Assembly (NCBI RefSeq): GCF_015674855.1
Contig: NZ_JADMLG010000009.1
Span: 87,541 to 151,540, forward strand
Source of the DNA: Nocardia bovistercoris
Lineage (GTDB): Bacteria > Actinomycetota > Actinomycetes > Mycobacteriales > Mycobacteriaceae
Direction: 5' to 3'
DNA length: 64,000 bases
The notes below the pieces were generated by a model that saw only the letters and a program-made list of their open reading frames with translations, was not told where the DNA came from and searched no databases. Of the stretch, positions 51,236-60,017 are shown one piece after another; the first letter of the stretch is position 1; each line of letters begins with the position of its first letter. The position numbers and the translations under genes were made by a program.

Positions 51236-51716
51236 CCGCGAGACGGCATTTCGGCGTCCATTCGACGGCGGCGCGGCGCCCTATCGGGCCGTGCCGCATT
51301 TCACACCGACGAATTCCGGTACCGCGGTTCGTATTCGGGGTGTCGAATAGTCCGGCGTCACGAACCGGTACGGTCGGTATCGCCGCGCTTCGCCGTGTGT
51401 GCGATCTCGTCCCCGCGTGTTAACGAATTCGCCGTCCGGGACGACATCTCGGGATGAACGCGATAGGGTCTCCGCACCATCACAGATTGTGCGCGGGCGG
51501 ATTTCGGCCACCGGAGATGTCTCGACCTTGCTAAGGATTCGGGCGTCGAATATCCTCCTGCGAGCGTAAGTGTGACCACATCGTTGTAGCGCTGCCATAC
51601 GAACCGGCGAGTCGGGGTCCGGTTCGACTGTGGCGTGCGTCTCGTTGGCGACACGGGTGTTGCCCTGCCCGCACGGGTGCGGGTGAGGCCACAACAGCAG
51701 AAAGAGAGCAGCATTC
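51236..51716. other. 481-bp intergenic region with candidate promoter
   Basis: No gene was supported here. TTGCTA (51528-51533) and TATCCT (51551-51556), 17 bp apart, form a good sigma-A-type promoter for the third mycolyltransferase, leaving a leader of about 155 nt. Confidence 0.55.
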
Positions 51717-52748
51717 ATGCGTTTCGGCAGGGCCGCCGCGCCGAGGAGAGTCAAGTCGGGCCGGCGAGGCGCACCTCGTGGTTGGCGCCATCGAATTCTT
51801 GCTGTCGGTGCCGCCGCGTTGGCGCTACCGATCGCGGGTGCACTGGCGGCCCCGACCGCCGCCGTAGCCGCCCCCGCCCCGGTGCTGCGCGCACCCGCGG
51901 GCGGCTACGAGGAACTGATGGTTCCCTCGGGTATGGGGCCGATCAAGGTCCAGGTCCAGTGGGCCTCGCGCGGCGGCAGCGCCGCGCTTTACCTGCTCGA
52001 CGGGCTGCGCGCTCGCGACGACCGCAACGCGTGGTCCTTCGAGACCAACGCCATGCAGCAGTTCGCCAACGACAACATCACGCTGGTGATGCCGGTCGGC
52101 GGCCAGTCCAGCTTCTACACCGACTGGGTATCGCCGAGTAACACCAACGGCCAGAAGACCACCTACAAGTGGGAGACCTTCCTCACCCAGGAACTCCCGA
52201 ACTTCCTCGCGAACTACGGCGTCTCCAAGACCAACAACGCCGTCGCGGGCCTGTCCATGGGTGGCAGCGCCGCCCTCGCGCTGGCCGCTTACCACCGCGA
52301 CCAGTTCAAGCAGGCCTCCGCCTTCTCCGGCTACCTGAACATCTCGGCGCCGGGTATGCGCGAGGCCATCCGCGTCGCCATGCTGGACGCGGGACGCTTC
52401 AACGTCGACTCCATGGCTGCGCCGTGGAGCCCGCAGTGGCTGCGCATGGACCCGTTCGTCTTCGCGCCGCAGCTCAAGGGCCTGCCGATGTACATCTCGG
52501 CGGCCAGCGGCCTGCCGGGGCAGTTCGATCGCCCGAACTCGCCGGTCGGCGTGTTCAACACCAGCAACGCGATGGCCCTCGAGGCTCTGTCGCTGGTCAA
52601 CACCCGCGCGTTCCAGGTCCGCCTGAACTCGCTCGGCATCCCGGCGTTCTTCGACTTCCCGGCTTCGGGCACGCACTCCTGGAAGTACTGGGAAGGCCAG
52701 CTCTTCAACGCGCGCAAGGGCATCCTGGACGCCACCGGCGCCTGGTGA
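51717..52748 (+). CDS. Antigen 85-type mycolyltransferase 3
   Basis: A 343-residue secreted mycolyltransferase, more distant from copies 1 and 2. The Arg-rich signal ends near 'AAVAAPAP'. 'VPSGMGPIKVQVQW', 'LDGLRARDDRNAWSFETN', 'GGQSSFYTDW', nucleophile 'GLSMGGSAAL' and the catalytic His in 'ASGTHSWKYWEGQ' are intact. It has its own candidate promoter and a strong terminator after it, so it is a single-gene unit. Confidence 0.94.
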   Translation: MRFGRAAAPRRVKSGRRGAPRGWRHRILAVGAAALALPIAGALAAPTAAVAAPAPVLRAPAGGYEELMVPSGMGPIKVQVQWASRGGSAALYLLDGLRARDDRNAWSFETNAMQQFANDNITLVMPVGGQSSFYTDWVSPSNTNGQKTTYKWETFLTQELPNFLANYGVSKTNNAVAGLSMGGSAALALAAYHRDQFKQASAFSGYLNISAPGMREAIRVAMLDAGRFNVDSMAAPWSPQWLRMDPFVFAPQLKGLPMYISAASGLPGQFDRPNSPVGVFNTSNAMALEALSLVNTRAFQVRLNSLGIPAFFDFPASGTHSWKYWEGQLFNARKGILDATGAW

Positions 52749-52769
52749 TCTCGTAGCGTTCGTCGATCG

Positions 52770-52812
52770 ACGGCGCCACCCCCTCGGTTCGAGGGTGGTG
52801 GCGCCGTTTTCG
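52770..52812 (+). terminator. Intrinsic terminator after mycolyltransferase 3
   Basis: ACGGCGCCACC/GGTGGCGCCGT pairs outside an inner CCCTCG-GTT-CGAGGG stem and is followed by TTTTCGTT, the clearest T-tract terminator in the window. Confidence 0.85.
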
Positions 52813-53022
52813 TTGTCGCGGGCGGTGAATGGCGCACGGCGGCAAACACTTTGCCGACCTCCGATAGCTGAATGGGTGCTGAATCGTCGCTGGAGTGGCA
52901 GATCTATTCGGCGAACCGGACATCATCGCATGTGAGAGCGGTGAATAACGGCTGAATTCTGATTAGCTCACCGTCCGCGAGTCCTACCGGGAACACGCGG
53001 GGCGTCGCGGTACAAAGCATCG

Positions 53023-54882
53023 GTGGCAGGGAAGACGTTCGGACCGGGGAGACGGAGTCGGCGCGGCGCACGGGCGACCCGGATGCGGCTCGGCGCGCTG
53101 GCCGCCGCGCTGTTGCTGCCGTTCACCGCGGCCGCTCCCGCCCCCGCGCAGCCGACCGCGACACCGGCGGAGGCGTCCGTGCAGAAAGCGGTGTGGTTCG
53201 GCGACCGCAGGGTCGCGCTGTGGGTGCAGTCGCCGTCGATGGCGACGCCCGTGCAGATCCAACTGCTGCTCGCCCGCGACTGGAACGCCCGCCCCGACGC
53301 GCGTTTCCCGGTGCTGTACATGCTCGACGGGCTGCGGGCCACCGACGACGAGAACGGGTGGACCAAAGACGCGGGAGCGCAGGACTTCTACGCGGACAAG
53401 AACGTCACCGTGGTGCTGCCCATCGGTGGGCAGTCCAGTTTCTACTCCGACTGGATCCAGCCCGACAACGGGCGGACCTACATGTGGGAGACGTTTCTCA
53501 CCAAGGAGCTGCCGCCGCTGCTGGAGAACCAGTGGCGTGCCACCGACACGCGCGGGATCGCCGGGCTGTCCATGGGGGGTACCGCCGCGATGTTCCTGGC
53601 GGCCCGCAATCCCGGATTCGCCCGCTATGCGGCGTCCTATTCGGGGTTTCTCACCACGACGACGCTCGGCATGCCGCAGGCCATCGAATTCGCCATGCGT
53701 GACGCGGGGGGCTACCACTCCGCCGCCATGTGGGGGCCGCCGACGAATCCGCTGTGGGAGGCGCACGATCCGTACGCGTTGGCGGAGAAACTGAAAGGGG
53801 TCAGTCTCTACATCTCCAGCGGGAGCGGGGCGACCGGGCGTCACGATCAGACCGCGGGGATACCTGGAATCAGCACCAATTACGCGGGGATGGGTTTGGA
53901 GATTCTGTCTCGGCTCACCTCGCAGAACTTCGTCACCAAACTGACCGAACTGGCCATTCCCGCTCAGGTCAACTACCGGCCGTCCGGTACTCATACATGG
54001 CCGTACTGGGATTTCGAGATGCGGCAATCGTGGGCGCAGGCGGCGTCGGCGCTCGGTGCCGAGCAGGGCAAACCCGCGTGTGAACTCGGTGGCGCCATCG
54101 GGGACACCGCTGCCGCCAACGCTTGGCTGGGGGACTGCCTCACCACCGAATACCCGGTCGCAGGCGGCCTGGCTCAAGACTTTCGCCACGGTCGAGTGTT
54201 CTACTCCCAGGCTGCGGGCGCGAATCCGGTCGGTGGGCCGGTCGGCGGTGGTTATCAGGCTGCGCTGGGGCCTGCGGGTGCGCTCGGTCTGCCCGTCGGC
54301 GTCGAACAAGCGCTTCCTGACGGTCGGGGTCGGTTCCAGGCGTTTCAGAACGGGGCTCTGTACTGGACGCCCCAGACCGGTGCTCAGGTGGTGCGTGGTG
54401 CGATACAGGAGGAATGGGGTCGGCAAGGTTTCGAACGGGGACCCGCGGGTTATCCCGTCGCTCCGGAAGCTCGGACTCCCGGTAAGGACGGGGTCGTTCA
54501 GGCGTTCGAAGGCGGGCCGTTCTACTACAGCCAGAAAACCGGTGCGCATCGGGTGCAGGGGCTGATTCTCGGCAAATACGCTGAGCTGGGGTATGAGAAC
54601 GGTTGGTTGGGGTTTCCCGCGGCCGAAGAAGCTCCCTTGAAGGATCTCGGGCGGATCGGTGTGTTCGAAGGCGGCAACGTCTACTGGAGTCCTCTTTCCG
54701 GTGCTTGGACTGTTCGGAGTGGGCCGGTCATGGATGTGTGGAGAGAGCAGGGGTACGAGAACGGCAAGCTGGGGTATCCCGTGTCGGATGAGTTCGCTAT
54801 CCCCGGGGGGAGTCAGCAGAACTTTCAGACCGGCTTCATCACCATTCGGGACAGTAAGGCGGAGACTCACGGGCTTCCGTGA
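53023..54882 (+). CDS. Mycolyltransferase 4 with C-terminal LGFP repeats
   Basis: A 619-residue secreted protein. Residues about 50-340 are an antigen-85-type esterase domain: 'LYMLDGLRATDDENGWTKD', 'GGQSSFYSDW', nucleophile 'GLSMGGTAAM' and His in 'PSGTHTWPYWD'. Residues about 375-610 carry four LGFP-type repeats, with cores 'LGLPVG', 'AGYPVA', 'LGFPAA' and 'LGYPVS', each followed by an aromatic 'F..G..YWSP'-like strand. Corynebacterial PS1/Cop1 has the same build, and the repeats tie it to the wall. The start is GTG 53023; no strong ribosome site is seen. Confidence 0.92.
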   Translation: MAGKTFGPGRRSRRGARATRMRLGALAAALLLPFTAAAPAPAQPTATPAEASVQKAVWFGDRRVALWVQSPSMATPVQIQLLLARDWNARPDARFPVLYMLDGLRATDDENGWTKDAGAQDFYADKNVTVVLPIGGQSSFYSDWIQPDNGRTYMWETFLTKELPPLLENQWRATDTRGIAGLSMGGTAAMFLAARNPGFARYAASYSGFLTTTTLGMPQAIEFAMRDAGGYHSAAMWGPPTNPLWEAHDPYALAEKLKGVSLYISSGSGATGRHDQTAGIPGISTNYAGMGLEILSRLTSQNFVTKLTELAIPAQVNYRPSGTHTWPYWDFEMRQSWAQAASALGAEQGKPACELGGAIGDTAAANAWLGDCLTTEYPVAGGLAQDFRHGRVFYSQAAGANPVGGPVGGGYQAALGPAGALGLPVGVEQALPDGRGRFQAFQNGALYWTPQTGAQVVRGAIQEEWGRQGFERGPAGYPVAPEARTPGKDGVVQAFEGGPFYYSQKTGAHRVQGLILGKYAELGYENGWLGFPAAEEAPLKDLGRIGVFEGGNVYWSPLSGAWTVRSGPVMDVWREQGYENGKLGYPVSDEFAIPGGSQQNFQTGFITIRDSKAETHGLP

Positions 54883-55071
54883 GGGTGGGTGCGGGTGGTG
54901 GGGCCGAGTTTGTCGGGCTCGCTTCTGACGGGGGTGGGTGGGTTTGGGGGGAGGCGTTCGGGGGATTGCTGAAGGGGCCGGGAAACCTCTGGTCCGAGCA
55001 TCGGCGTCTGCGCCCGCGGCTAGGCTGGGGGCTGACCTGACCCCGAGTAACCAGATCGAGGACACGATTTC

Positions 55072-55593
55072 ATGTATCGGACCTGTGGAAAGGTTCTAGG
55101 CGTCGCTGCTGTTCTTGCCGCGACTGGTCTGCTCAGCGCTTGTGGTGACAACGATTCGACTGCCTCGAGTACGCCGACGTTGAGCACCACCGCTTCGTCC
55201 GCGGTGTCGGCGCCGTCGACTCCGTCCGCGTCCGCGCCTGCGTCGTCCTCGCTTCCGCAGCCTGAGCCGCCGCCGTCCCAGGAGACGACTCCTGAGCGTC
55301 CGGCGCCCGCTCCTGCGCCGTCTCAGCAGGACACTTCCAGTTTGGCCGACAAGGATCGCAAGTTCTTGGACTCGTTGAAGGCGCAGGGGATCAATCCGGC
55401 CAGTCCGGATATCGCTTTGAGTATCGGCGCCTATGTCTGTCAGGGGGTTGCGGCGGGGGCGTCGGAGGCCGACTTGTCCACGTTCGTGAATGCCATGGCC
55501 GGGTCGGATCCGTCGTTCGATCCGGCGAAGATGCCGGTGGAGCAGGCGGGGAAGATCTATATCGATACGGCTAAGCAGACGTACTGCCAGTGA
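55072..55593 (+). CDS. DUF732-type lipoprotein
   Basis: A 173-residue exported lipoprotein with lipobox 'LLSAC'. A long Ser/Thr/Pro/Ala linker (about 28-90) precedes a small helical domain with two Cys ('IGAYVCQGVAAGAS' and C-terminal 'QTYCQ'), the pattern of DUF732 proteins of mycobacteria and relatives. The stop overlaps the start of the cutinase gene (GTGA), so the two are co-translated. A TAGGCT -10 box lies at 55021-55026. The function is unknown. Confidence 0.85.
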   Translation: MYRTCGKVLGVAAVLAATGLLSACGDNDSTASSTPTLSTTASSAVSAPSTPSASAPASSSLPQPEPPPSQETTPERPAPAPAPSQQDTSSLADKDRKFLDSLKAQGINPASPDIALSIGAYVCQGVAAGASEADLSTFVNAMAGSDPSFDPAKMPVEQAGKIYIDTAKQTYCQ

Positions 55594-56573
55594 GTGCGCG
55601 TCGCGGTTCCGTGTCCCGCCGGTCTCGGCCCGCGGGGTGTCTTTCGCTGCTCGGGGGACTCGCGCTGGTGGCGGTGATCGTGGTGGCTGCTTGGTACATG
55701 TTGGCGGGGTGTGGGCGGACGCCCAAGCCGCCCAAGCCGCCGGAGCAGCCGACTTCGCAGCCCGCGTGGTGTCCCGATGTGCAGATGATCTCGGTGCCAG
55801 GGACGTGGGAGTCGGGTAGCGGGGACGATCCTTATAACCCGTCGGCGAATCCGGCGTCGTTGATGTTGAACGTGTCGCGTCCGATTCAGCAGCGATTTCC
55901 GTCGGAGCGGGTGGATGTGTACACGGTGCCGTATGTGGCGCAGTTCTCGAATCCGGTGGCGATTCCGCCGGACGGGCAGCAGTCGTACAACAACAGCCGG
56001 TCCGAGGGAACGGAGCGGATGATCGATTTCATGGCACTGCGTGCCAAGGATTGTCCGTTGACTACCTACGTGCTGGCAGGCTTCTCGCAGGGCGCGGTGA
56101 TCGCCGGTGACGTGGCGAGCATGATCGGCGCCGACAAGGGGCCTGTCGCGGCGAAGTCGGTGCTCGGTGTCGCGTTGATCGCCGATGGTCGGCGTACCGG
56201 TGACACCGGCGCGGGTGAGGCCACCCAGATCGGGCCCGTGCCCGGCGGTGTCGGCGCGGAGATCGCGTTGACCGGTGTGAAGGTGCCGGGGATCACGATG
56301 ACGGGAGCGCGTCCCGGCGGTTTCGGCTCGTTGGCCGACCGTACGTTCAGTATTTGCGCGCCGAGTGATCTGATCTGCGATTCGCCACGTCAGGCGTTGA
56401 GTCCGGTGAATTTCGTCGGCAGTGTTCTGACCTTGGTGCGGGCGGTGGGCAATCCGGTGCACGCGCTGTACAACGGCTTCGTCGTGGACGGGAACGGAAC
56501 GACTTCGACGGCGTGGATGGCGGCGTGGGCCGCCGATCTGATCGAGGCCGCGCCGCATCCCGCGCATTCATGA
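55590..56573 (+). CDS. Cutinase-family lipase/thioesterase (Rv3802c-like)
   Basis: A 327-residue membrane-anchored serine hydrolase. The N-terminal hydrophobic segment is 'CLSLLGGLALVAVIVVAAWYML'. The nucleophile lies in 'LAGFSQGAVIAGDV', the catalytic Asp in 'ICAPSDLICDSP', and the catalytic His near the C terminus in 'GNPVHALYNG'. Rv3802c, at the same position between the mycolyltransferases and fadD32, is an essential phospholipase/thioesterase linked to mycolate homeostasis. GTG 55590 overlaps the DUF732 stop. Confidence 0.92.
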   Translation: MSARRGSVSRRSRPAGCLSLLGGLALVAVIVVAAWYMLAGCGRTPKPPKPPEQPTSQPAWCPDVQMISVPGTWESGSGDDPYNPSANPASLMLNVSRPIQQRFPSERVDVYTVPYVAQFSNPVAIPPDGQQSYNNSRSEGTERMIDFMALRAKDCPLTTYVLAGFSQGAVIAGDVASMIGADKGPVAAKSVLGVALIADGRRTGDTGAGEATQIGPVPGGVGAEIALTGVKVPGITMTGARPGGFGSLADRTFSICAPSDLICDSPRQALSPVNFVGSVLTLVRAVGNPVHALYNGFVVDGNGTTSTAWMAAWAADLIEAAPHPAHS

Positions 56574-56785
56574 GGTCTCACAGTCGTGACCGGGAGGACC
56601 GGTGTTTAGGCATCGCGTGCCGTGACATCCGTACTCTGGTTGGCTCGCACGTTGTAAAGTGCGCTGATGATCGCGACGTTCGCTAGCCGTCAATTGGCAC
56701 GGCATATCGGATGTCGTGGCGCTCAGCGGCGATCACCCCGTCCGGTGATCGAGGATCGCACACCGACAGCCAGGAGCATGAGTTC

Positions 56786-57823
56786 ATGACACAAGCCGCC
56801 GCACCGGCCGCGGCCAACAGCGCAGCGGCCGGGGTGACCGCGCAGGGGGTTCCCCTGCGACCTTTCCGCTTCGGAGCCGCGGGGGAGGGGAACAAGCAGG
56901 AGGGCGGGGCCCGCAAGTTCATCCAGACCGCGCAGCAGGCCGAGGAGTACGGCTTCGACACGTTCTTCGTGCCGGATCACCTCGGCGACCAGATCGGTCC
57001 GATCGCGGCGCTCGGCGCGCTCAGTCAGGCCACCGAGCGGATTCGGCTCGGAACTTCGGTGCTGGCCAACGGTTTCCGGCATCCGGTGGTGTTGGCGAAG
57101 GATCTCGCCACCATCGATGTGCTGTCGAAGGGCCGTCTCGAGGTCGGTCTCGGCGCGGGCTGGAAGCAGGACGAATACCTGGCGGCGGGCCTGACCTACG
57201 ATCCGCCGGGTGTGCGACTGGCGAAGCTGGACGAGGCGCTGACCATCCTCGACGTGCTCTTGCGCGGTCAGGAGTGCAATTTCGACGGCACCTACTACCA
57301 GGTGCACGGGGTGAAGGGCACGCCGCGGCCGCGGCAGGGTCCGCGTCCGCCGATCTGCACCGGCGGCGGCGGCCCGAAGATGCTGCGCCTCGCGGCCAAG
57401 CACGCCGACATCATCTCGATCGTCCCGATCACCACCAAGGGCGGCAAGGGTCTGCTTTCGGGCATCACCCTGGAGAAGACCATCGAGAAGGTGGAGTTGA
57501 TCAAGGAAGCGGCGGGCGACCGTTTCCCCGAGATCGAGCTGAATTGGGCGATCACCGCGATCGTGATCACCGACGACCGGGAGAAGACGGCGGAGATGGC
57601 GCTGTCGGCGCTGGATCGCGGTCTGCATCCCGATCTCGAGGTCGACGTGAAACTGTCGGTGGAGGAGATTCTCTCCTCGCCGTATGTGGCGATCGGGACC
57701 TTCGAGGAGATCGCGGAGCAGATCCGACGTGTGCGGCAACTCACCTCGATGTCCTACGTCGGAGTTTTCCCCACGCAGATGGATGCTTTCGCACCGGTTA
57801 TCCCCATGCTGCGAGACGAGTGA
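56786..57823 (+). CDS. LLM-class F420-dependent oxidoreductase
   Basis: A 345-residue luciferase-like (TIM-barrel) enzyme of the family using coenzyme F420. 'FRFGAAGEGN', 'AEEYGFDTFFVPDHLGDQIGPIAALGALSQAT', 'RIRLGTSVLANGFRHPVVLAKDLATID', 'GLGAGWKQDEY' and 'PPICTGGGGPKMLRLAAKHAD' are typical blocks. ATG 56786 has AGGAG 9 nt upstream. The substrate is unknown. It lies between the Rv3802c-like gene and fadD32, a place where M. tuberculosis has no such gene. Confidence 0.9.
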   Translation: MTQAAAPAAANSAAAGVTAQGVPLRPFRFGAAGEGNKQEGGARKFIQTAQQAEEYGFDTFFVPDHLGDQIGPIAALGALSQATERIRLGTSVLANGFRHPVVLAKDLATIDVLSKGRLEVGLGAGWKQDEYLAAGLTYDPPGVRLAKLDEALTILDVLLRGQECNFDGTYYQVHGVKGTPRPRQGPRPPICTGGGGPKMLRLAAKHADIISIVPITTKGGKGLLSGITLEKTIEKVELIKEAAGDRFPEIELNWAITAIVITDDREKTAEMALSALDRGLHPDLEVDVKLSVEEILSSPYVAIGTFEEIAEQIRRVRQLTSMSYVGVFPTQMDAFAPVIPMLRDE

Positions 57824-58011
57824 GCCGCTCTTCTCTGTAACATGACTCTGGTTTGAGTACATCTAGCCGATAGCGGTCACCGCGCAGGCCGCAGGAAAAT
57901 CGCAGGTCGACTCTCTACATTTGGAGCACCCGCGGCGAAAGCGAGTCGGGGCCTCACAGACGACAGCGGCGATAGCCGTTTTGCTGCGTGTGCCTCGGAG
58001 GAGAAGAAGGA

Positions 58012-59925
58012 ATGGAAGAGACTTTCGACGACTACCTGGACGAAACCGGGAACATCCGTATTCCCGAGGATCACACCCTGGTCGATCACGTCGAGAAGCA
58101 CACCAGGAACGACGCGAACACGCTGGCGTACCGCTACATCGATTACTCGCGCGAGCGCGACGGCGAGGTGCACGAGCTGACGTGGCAGGAATTCGGCGTA
58201 CGGCTGCGCGCGGTGGCCGCCCGTCTCCAGCAGGTGACCAAGCGGGGTGACCGGGTCGCCGTCCTGGCCCCGCAGGGGCTGGACTACGTGATCTCCTTCT
58301 TCGCCGCGATCTACGCGGGCTGCATCTCGGTGCCGCTGTTCGATCCGGACGAGCCGGGTCACACCGATCGCCTGCACGCGGTGCTCGGCGACTGCACGCC
58401 CTCGGCGATCCTGACGGCGAGTTCCTCGGCGGCGGGCGTCCGCCAGTTCTTCCGCGCACTGCCCGCGGCGCAGCGTCCGCGCATCATCGCCGTCGACGCC
58501 ATCCCGGACAGTATCGCCGAGAACTGGGTGCGCCCGGATATCAAGATCGACGATATCGCTTACCTCCAGTACACCTCCGGGTCGACTCGCGTACCGGCGG
58601 GCGTTGAGATCACCCATCGCGGTGTCGGCACGAACCTGCTGCAAATGGTCGAGGCGATCAACCTGGACTGGAATTCGCGCGGCGTCACCTGGCTGCCGCT
58701 GTTCCACGACATGGGGCTGCTCACGGTCATCCTGCCCGCGGTCGGCGGCCGGTACATCACGATCATGTCGCCGAGCGCGTTCGTGCGCCGCCCGTACCGC
58801 TGGATCAAGGAATTGGCGGCGGTCTCCGACGGGGCGGGCACCTTCGCCGCCGCGCCGAACTTCGCGTTCGAGCACGCGGCCGCGCGCGGTCTGCCGAAGA
58901 ACGGCGAGACGCTGGATCTGTCGAACGTGATCGGCCTGATCAACGGCAGCGAACCGGTCACCACGTCCTCGATGAAGAAGTTCAACGAGGCGTTCGCGCC
59001 GTACGGCCTACCGAAGACCGCGATCAAACCCTGCTACGGCATGGCCGAGGCCACGCTGTTCGTCTCGGCGACCAAGGCCGAGGACGAGGCCAAGGTCGTG
59101 TACGTGGACCGGCACGAACTCAACGCCGGTCGGATGGTGAAGGTCGACCAGGCGGCGGAGAACTCGATCGCCCAGGTGTCCTGCGGATATGTCGCGCTGT
59201 CGCAGTGGGCGGTGATCGTCGACCCGGAGACCGTGGAATCCGACGGCGGCCACGAACAGCCCGACGGCCGGGTCGGTGAGATCTGGCTGCACGGCAACAA
59301 CATGGGCATCGGGTACTGGGGTCGCGAGGAAGAGACCACCAAGACCTTCCGCAACAAGGTAGCCGAGCGGATCGCCGAGGGCTCGCACGCCGAGGGCACC
59401 GAGCCGGACGCGAACTGGATGCGCACCGGCGACTACGGCGTCTACTTCGAAGGCGAGCTCTACATCACCGGTCGCGTGAAGGACCTGGTGATCGTCGACG
59501 GACGCAACCACTACCCGCAGGACCTGGAATTCTCGGCTCAGGAGGCCAGCTCGGCGCTGCGCCCCGGATTCGTCGCCGCGTTCTCGGTGCCCGCCAACCA
59601 GCTGCCCGCCGAGGTCTTCGCCCAGGACAGCCATTCCGGGCTGAAGTTCGATTCCGACGACGCCTCCGAACAGCTGGTCGTGGTCGGTGAGCGCGGGCCC
59701 GGCGCGGGCAAGGCCGATCCGCTGCCGATCGCCGACGCGGTGCGCGCCGCGATCTCGCAGCGTCACGGCGTGACGGTGCGCGACGTGCTGCTCGTCCCCG
59801 CGGGCTCCATCCCGCGGACCTCGAGCGGCAAGATCGCGCGTCGGGCCTGCAAGACCGCATACCTGGAGGGAACACTGCGCGGTGGTTACACCCAGCAGGC
59901 TTTCCCCGATGCACCCGAAGAGTAG
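58012..59925 (+). CDS. fadD32: Long-chain fatty acyl-AMP ligase FadD32
   Basis: A 637-residue adenylating enzyme that activates the meromycolic chain as acyl-AMP and loads it on Pks13. The P-loop-like 'YTSGSTRVPAGVEITH', 'LPLFHDMGLL', 'CYGMAEATLF', 'WMRTGDYGVYFEGELYITGRVKDLVIVDGRN' and C-terminal 'SIPRTSSGKIAR' are diagnostic of the acyl-AMP ligase group. ATG 58012 follows AGGAGAAGAAGGA. pks13 follows after 92 bp, as in all mycolate producers. Confidence 0.97.
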   Translation: MEETFDDYLDETGNIRIPEDHTLVDHVEKHTRNDANTLAYRYIDYSRERDGEVHELTWQEFGVRLRAVAARLQQVTKRGDRVAVLAPQGLDYVISFFAAIYAGCISVPLFDPDEPGHTDRLHAVLGDCTPSAILTASSSAAGVRQFFRALPAAQRPRIIAVDAIPDSIAENWVRPDIKIDDIAYLQYTSGSTRVPAGVEITHRGVGTNLLQMVEAINLDWNSRGVTWLPLFHDMGLLTVILPAVGGRYITIMSPSAFVRRPYRWIKELAAVSDGAGTFAAAPNFAFEHAAARGLPKNGETLDLSNVIGLINGSEPVTTSSMKKFNEAFAPYGLPKTAIKPCYGMAEATLFVSATKAEDEAKVVYVDRHELNAGRMVKVDQAAENSIAQVSCGYVALSQWAVIVDPETVESDGGHEQPDGRVGEIWLHGNNMGIGYWGREEETTKTFRNKVAERIAEGSHAEGTEPDANWMRTGDYGVYFEGELYITGRVKDLVIVDGRNHYPQDLEFSAQEASSALRPGFVAAFSVPANQLPAEVFAQDSHSGLKFDSDDASEQLVVVGERGPGAGKADPLPIADAVRAAISQRHGVTVRDVLLVPAGSIPRTSSGKIARRACKTAYLEGTLRGGYTQQAFPDAPEE

Positions 59926-60017
59926 TTCCGCTCCGAGTGCTCGATATCGCTCGACCAGACCACCGAGCGTCAATTTGGCGGCGCCTCCGGTACGCAGACA
60001 GGTAGCTTGAGGAATTG

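Noticed and set aside
51281..51754. A 157-codon minus-strand frame between mycolyltransferases 2 and 3
   Set aside because: It overlaps the start and promoter of mycolyltransferase 3, has no ribosome site, and shows no recognisable pattern.
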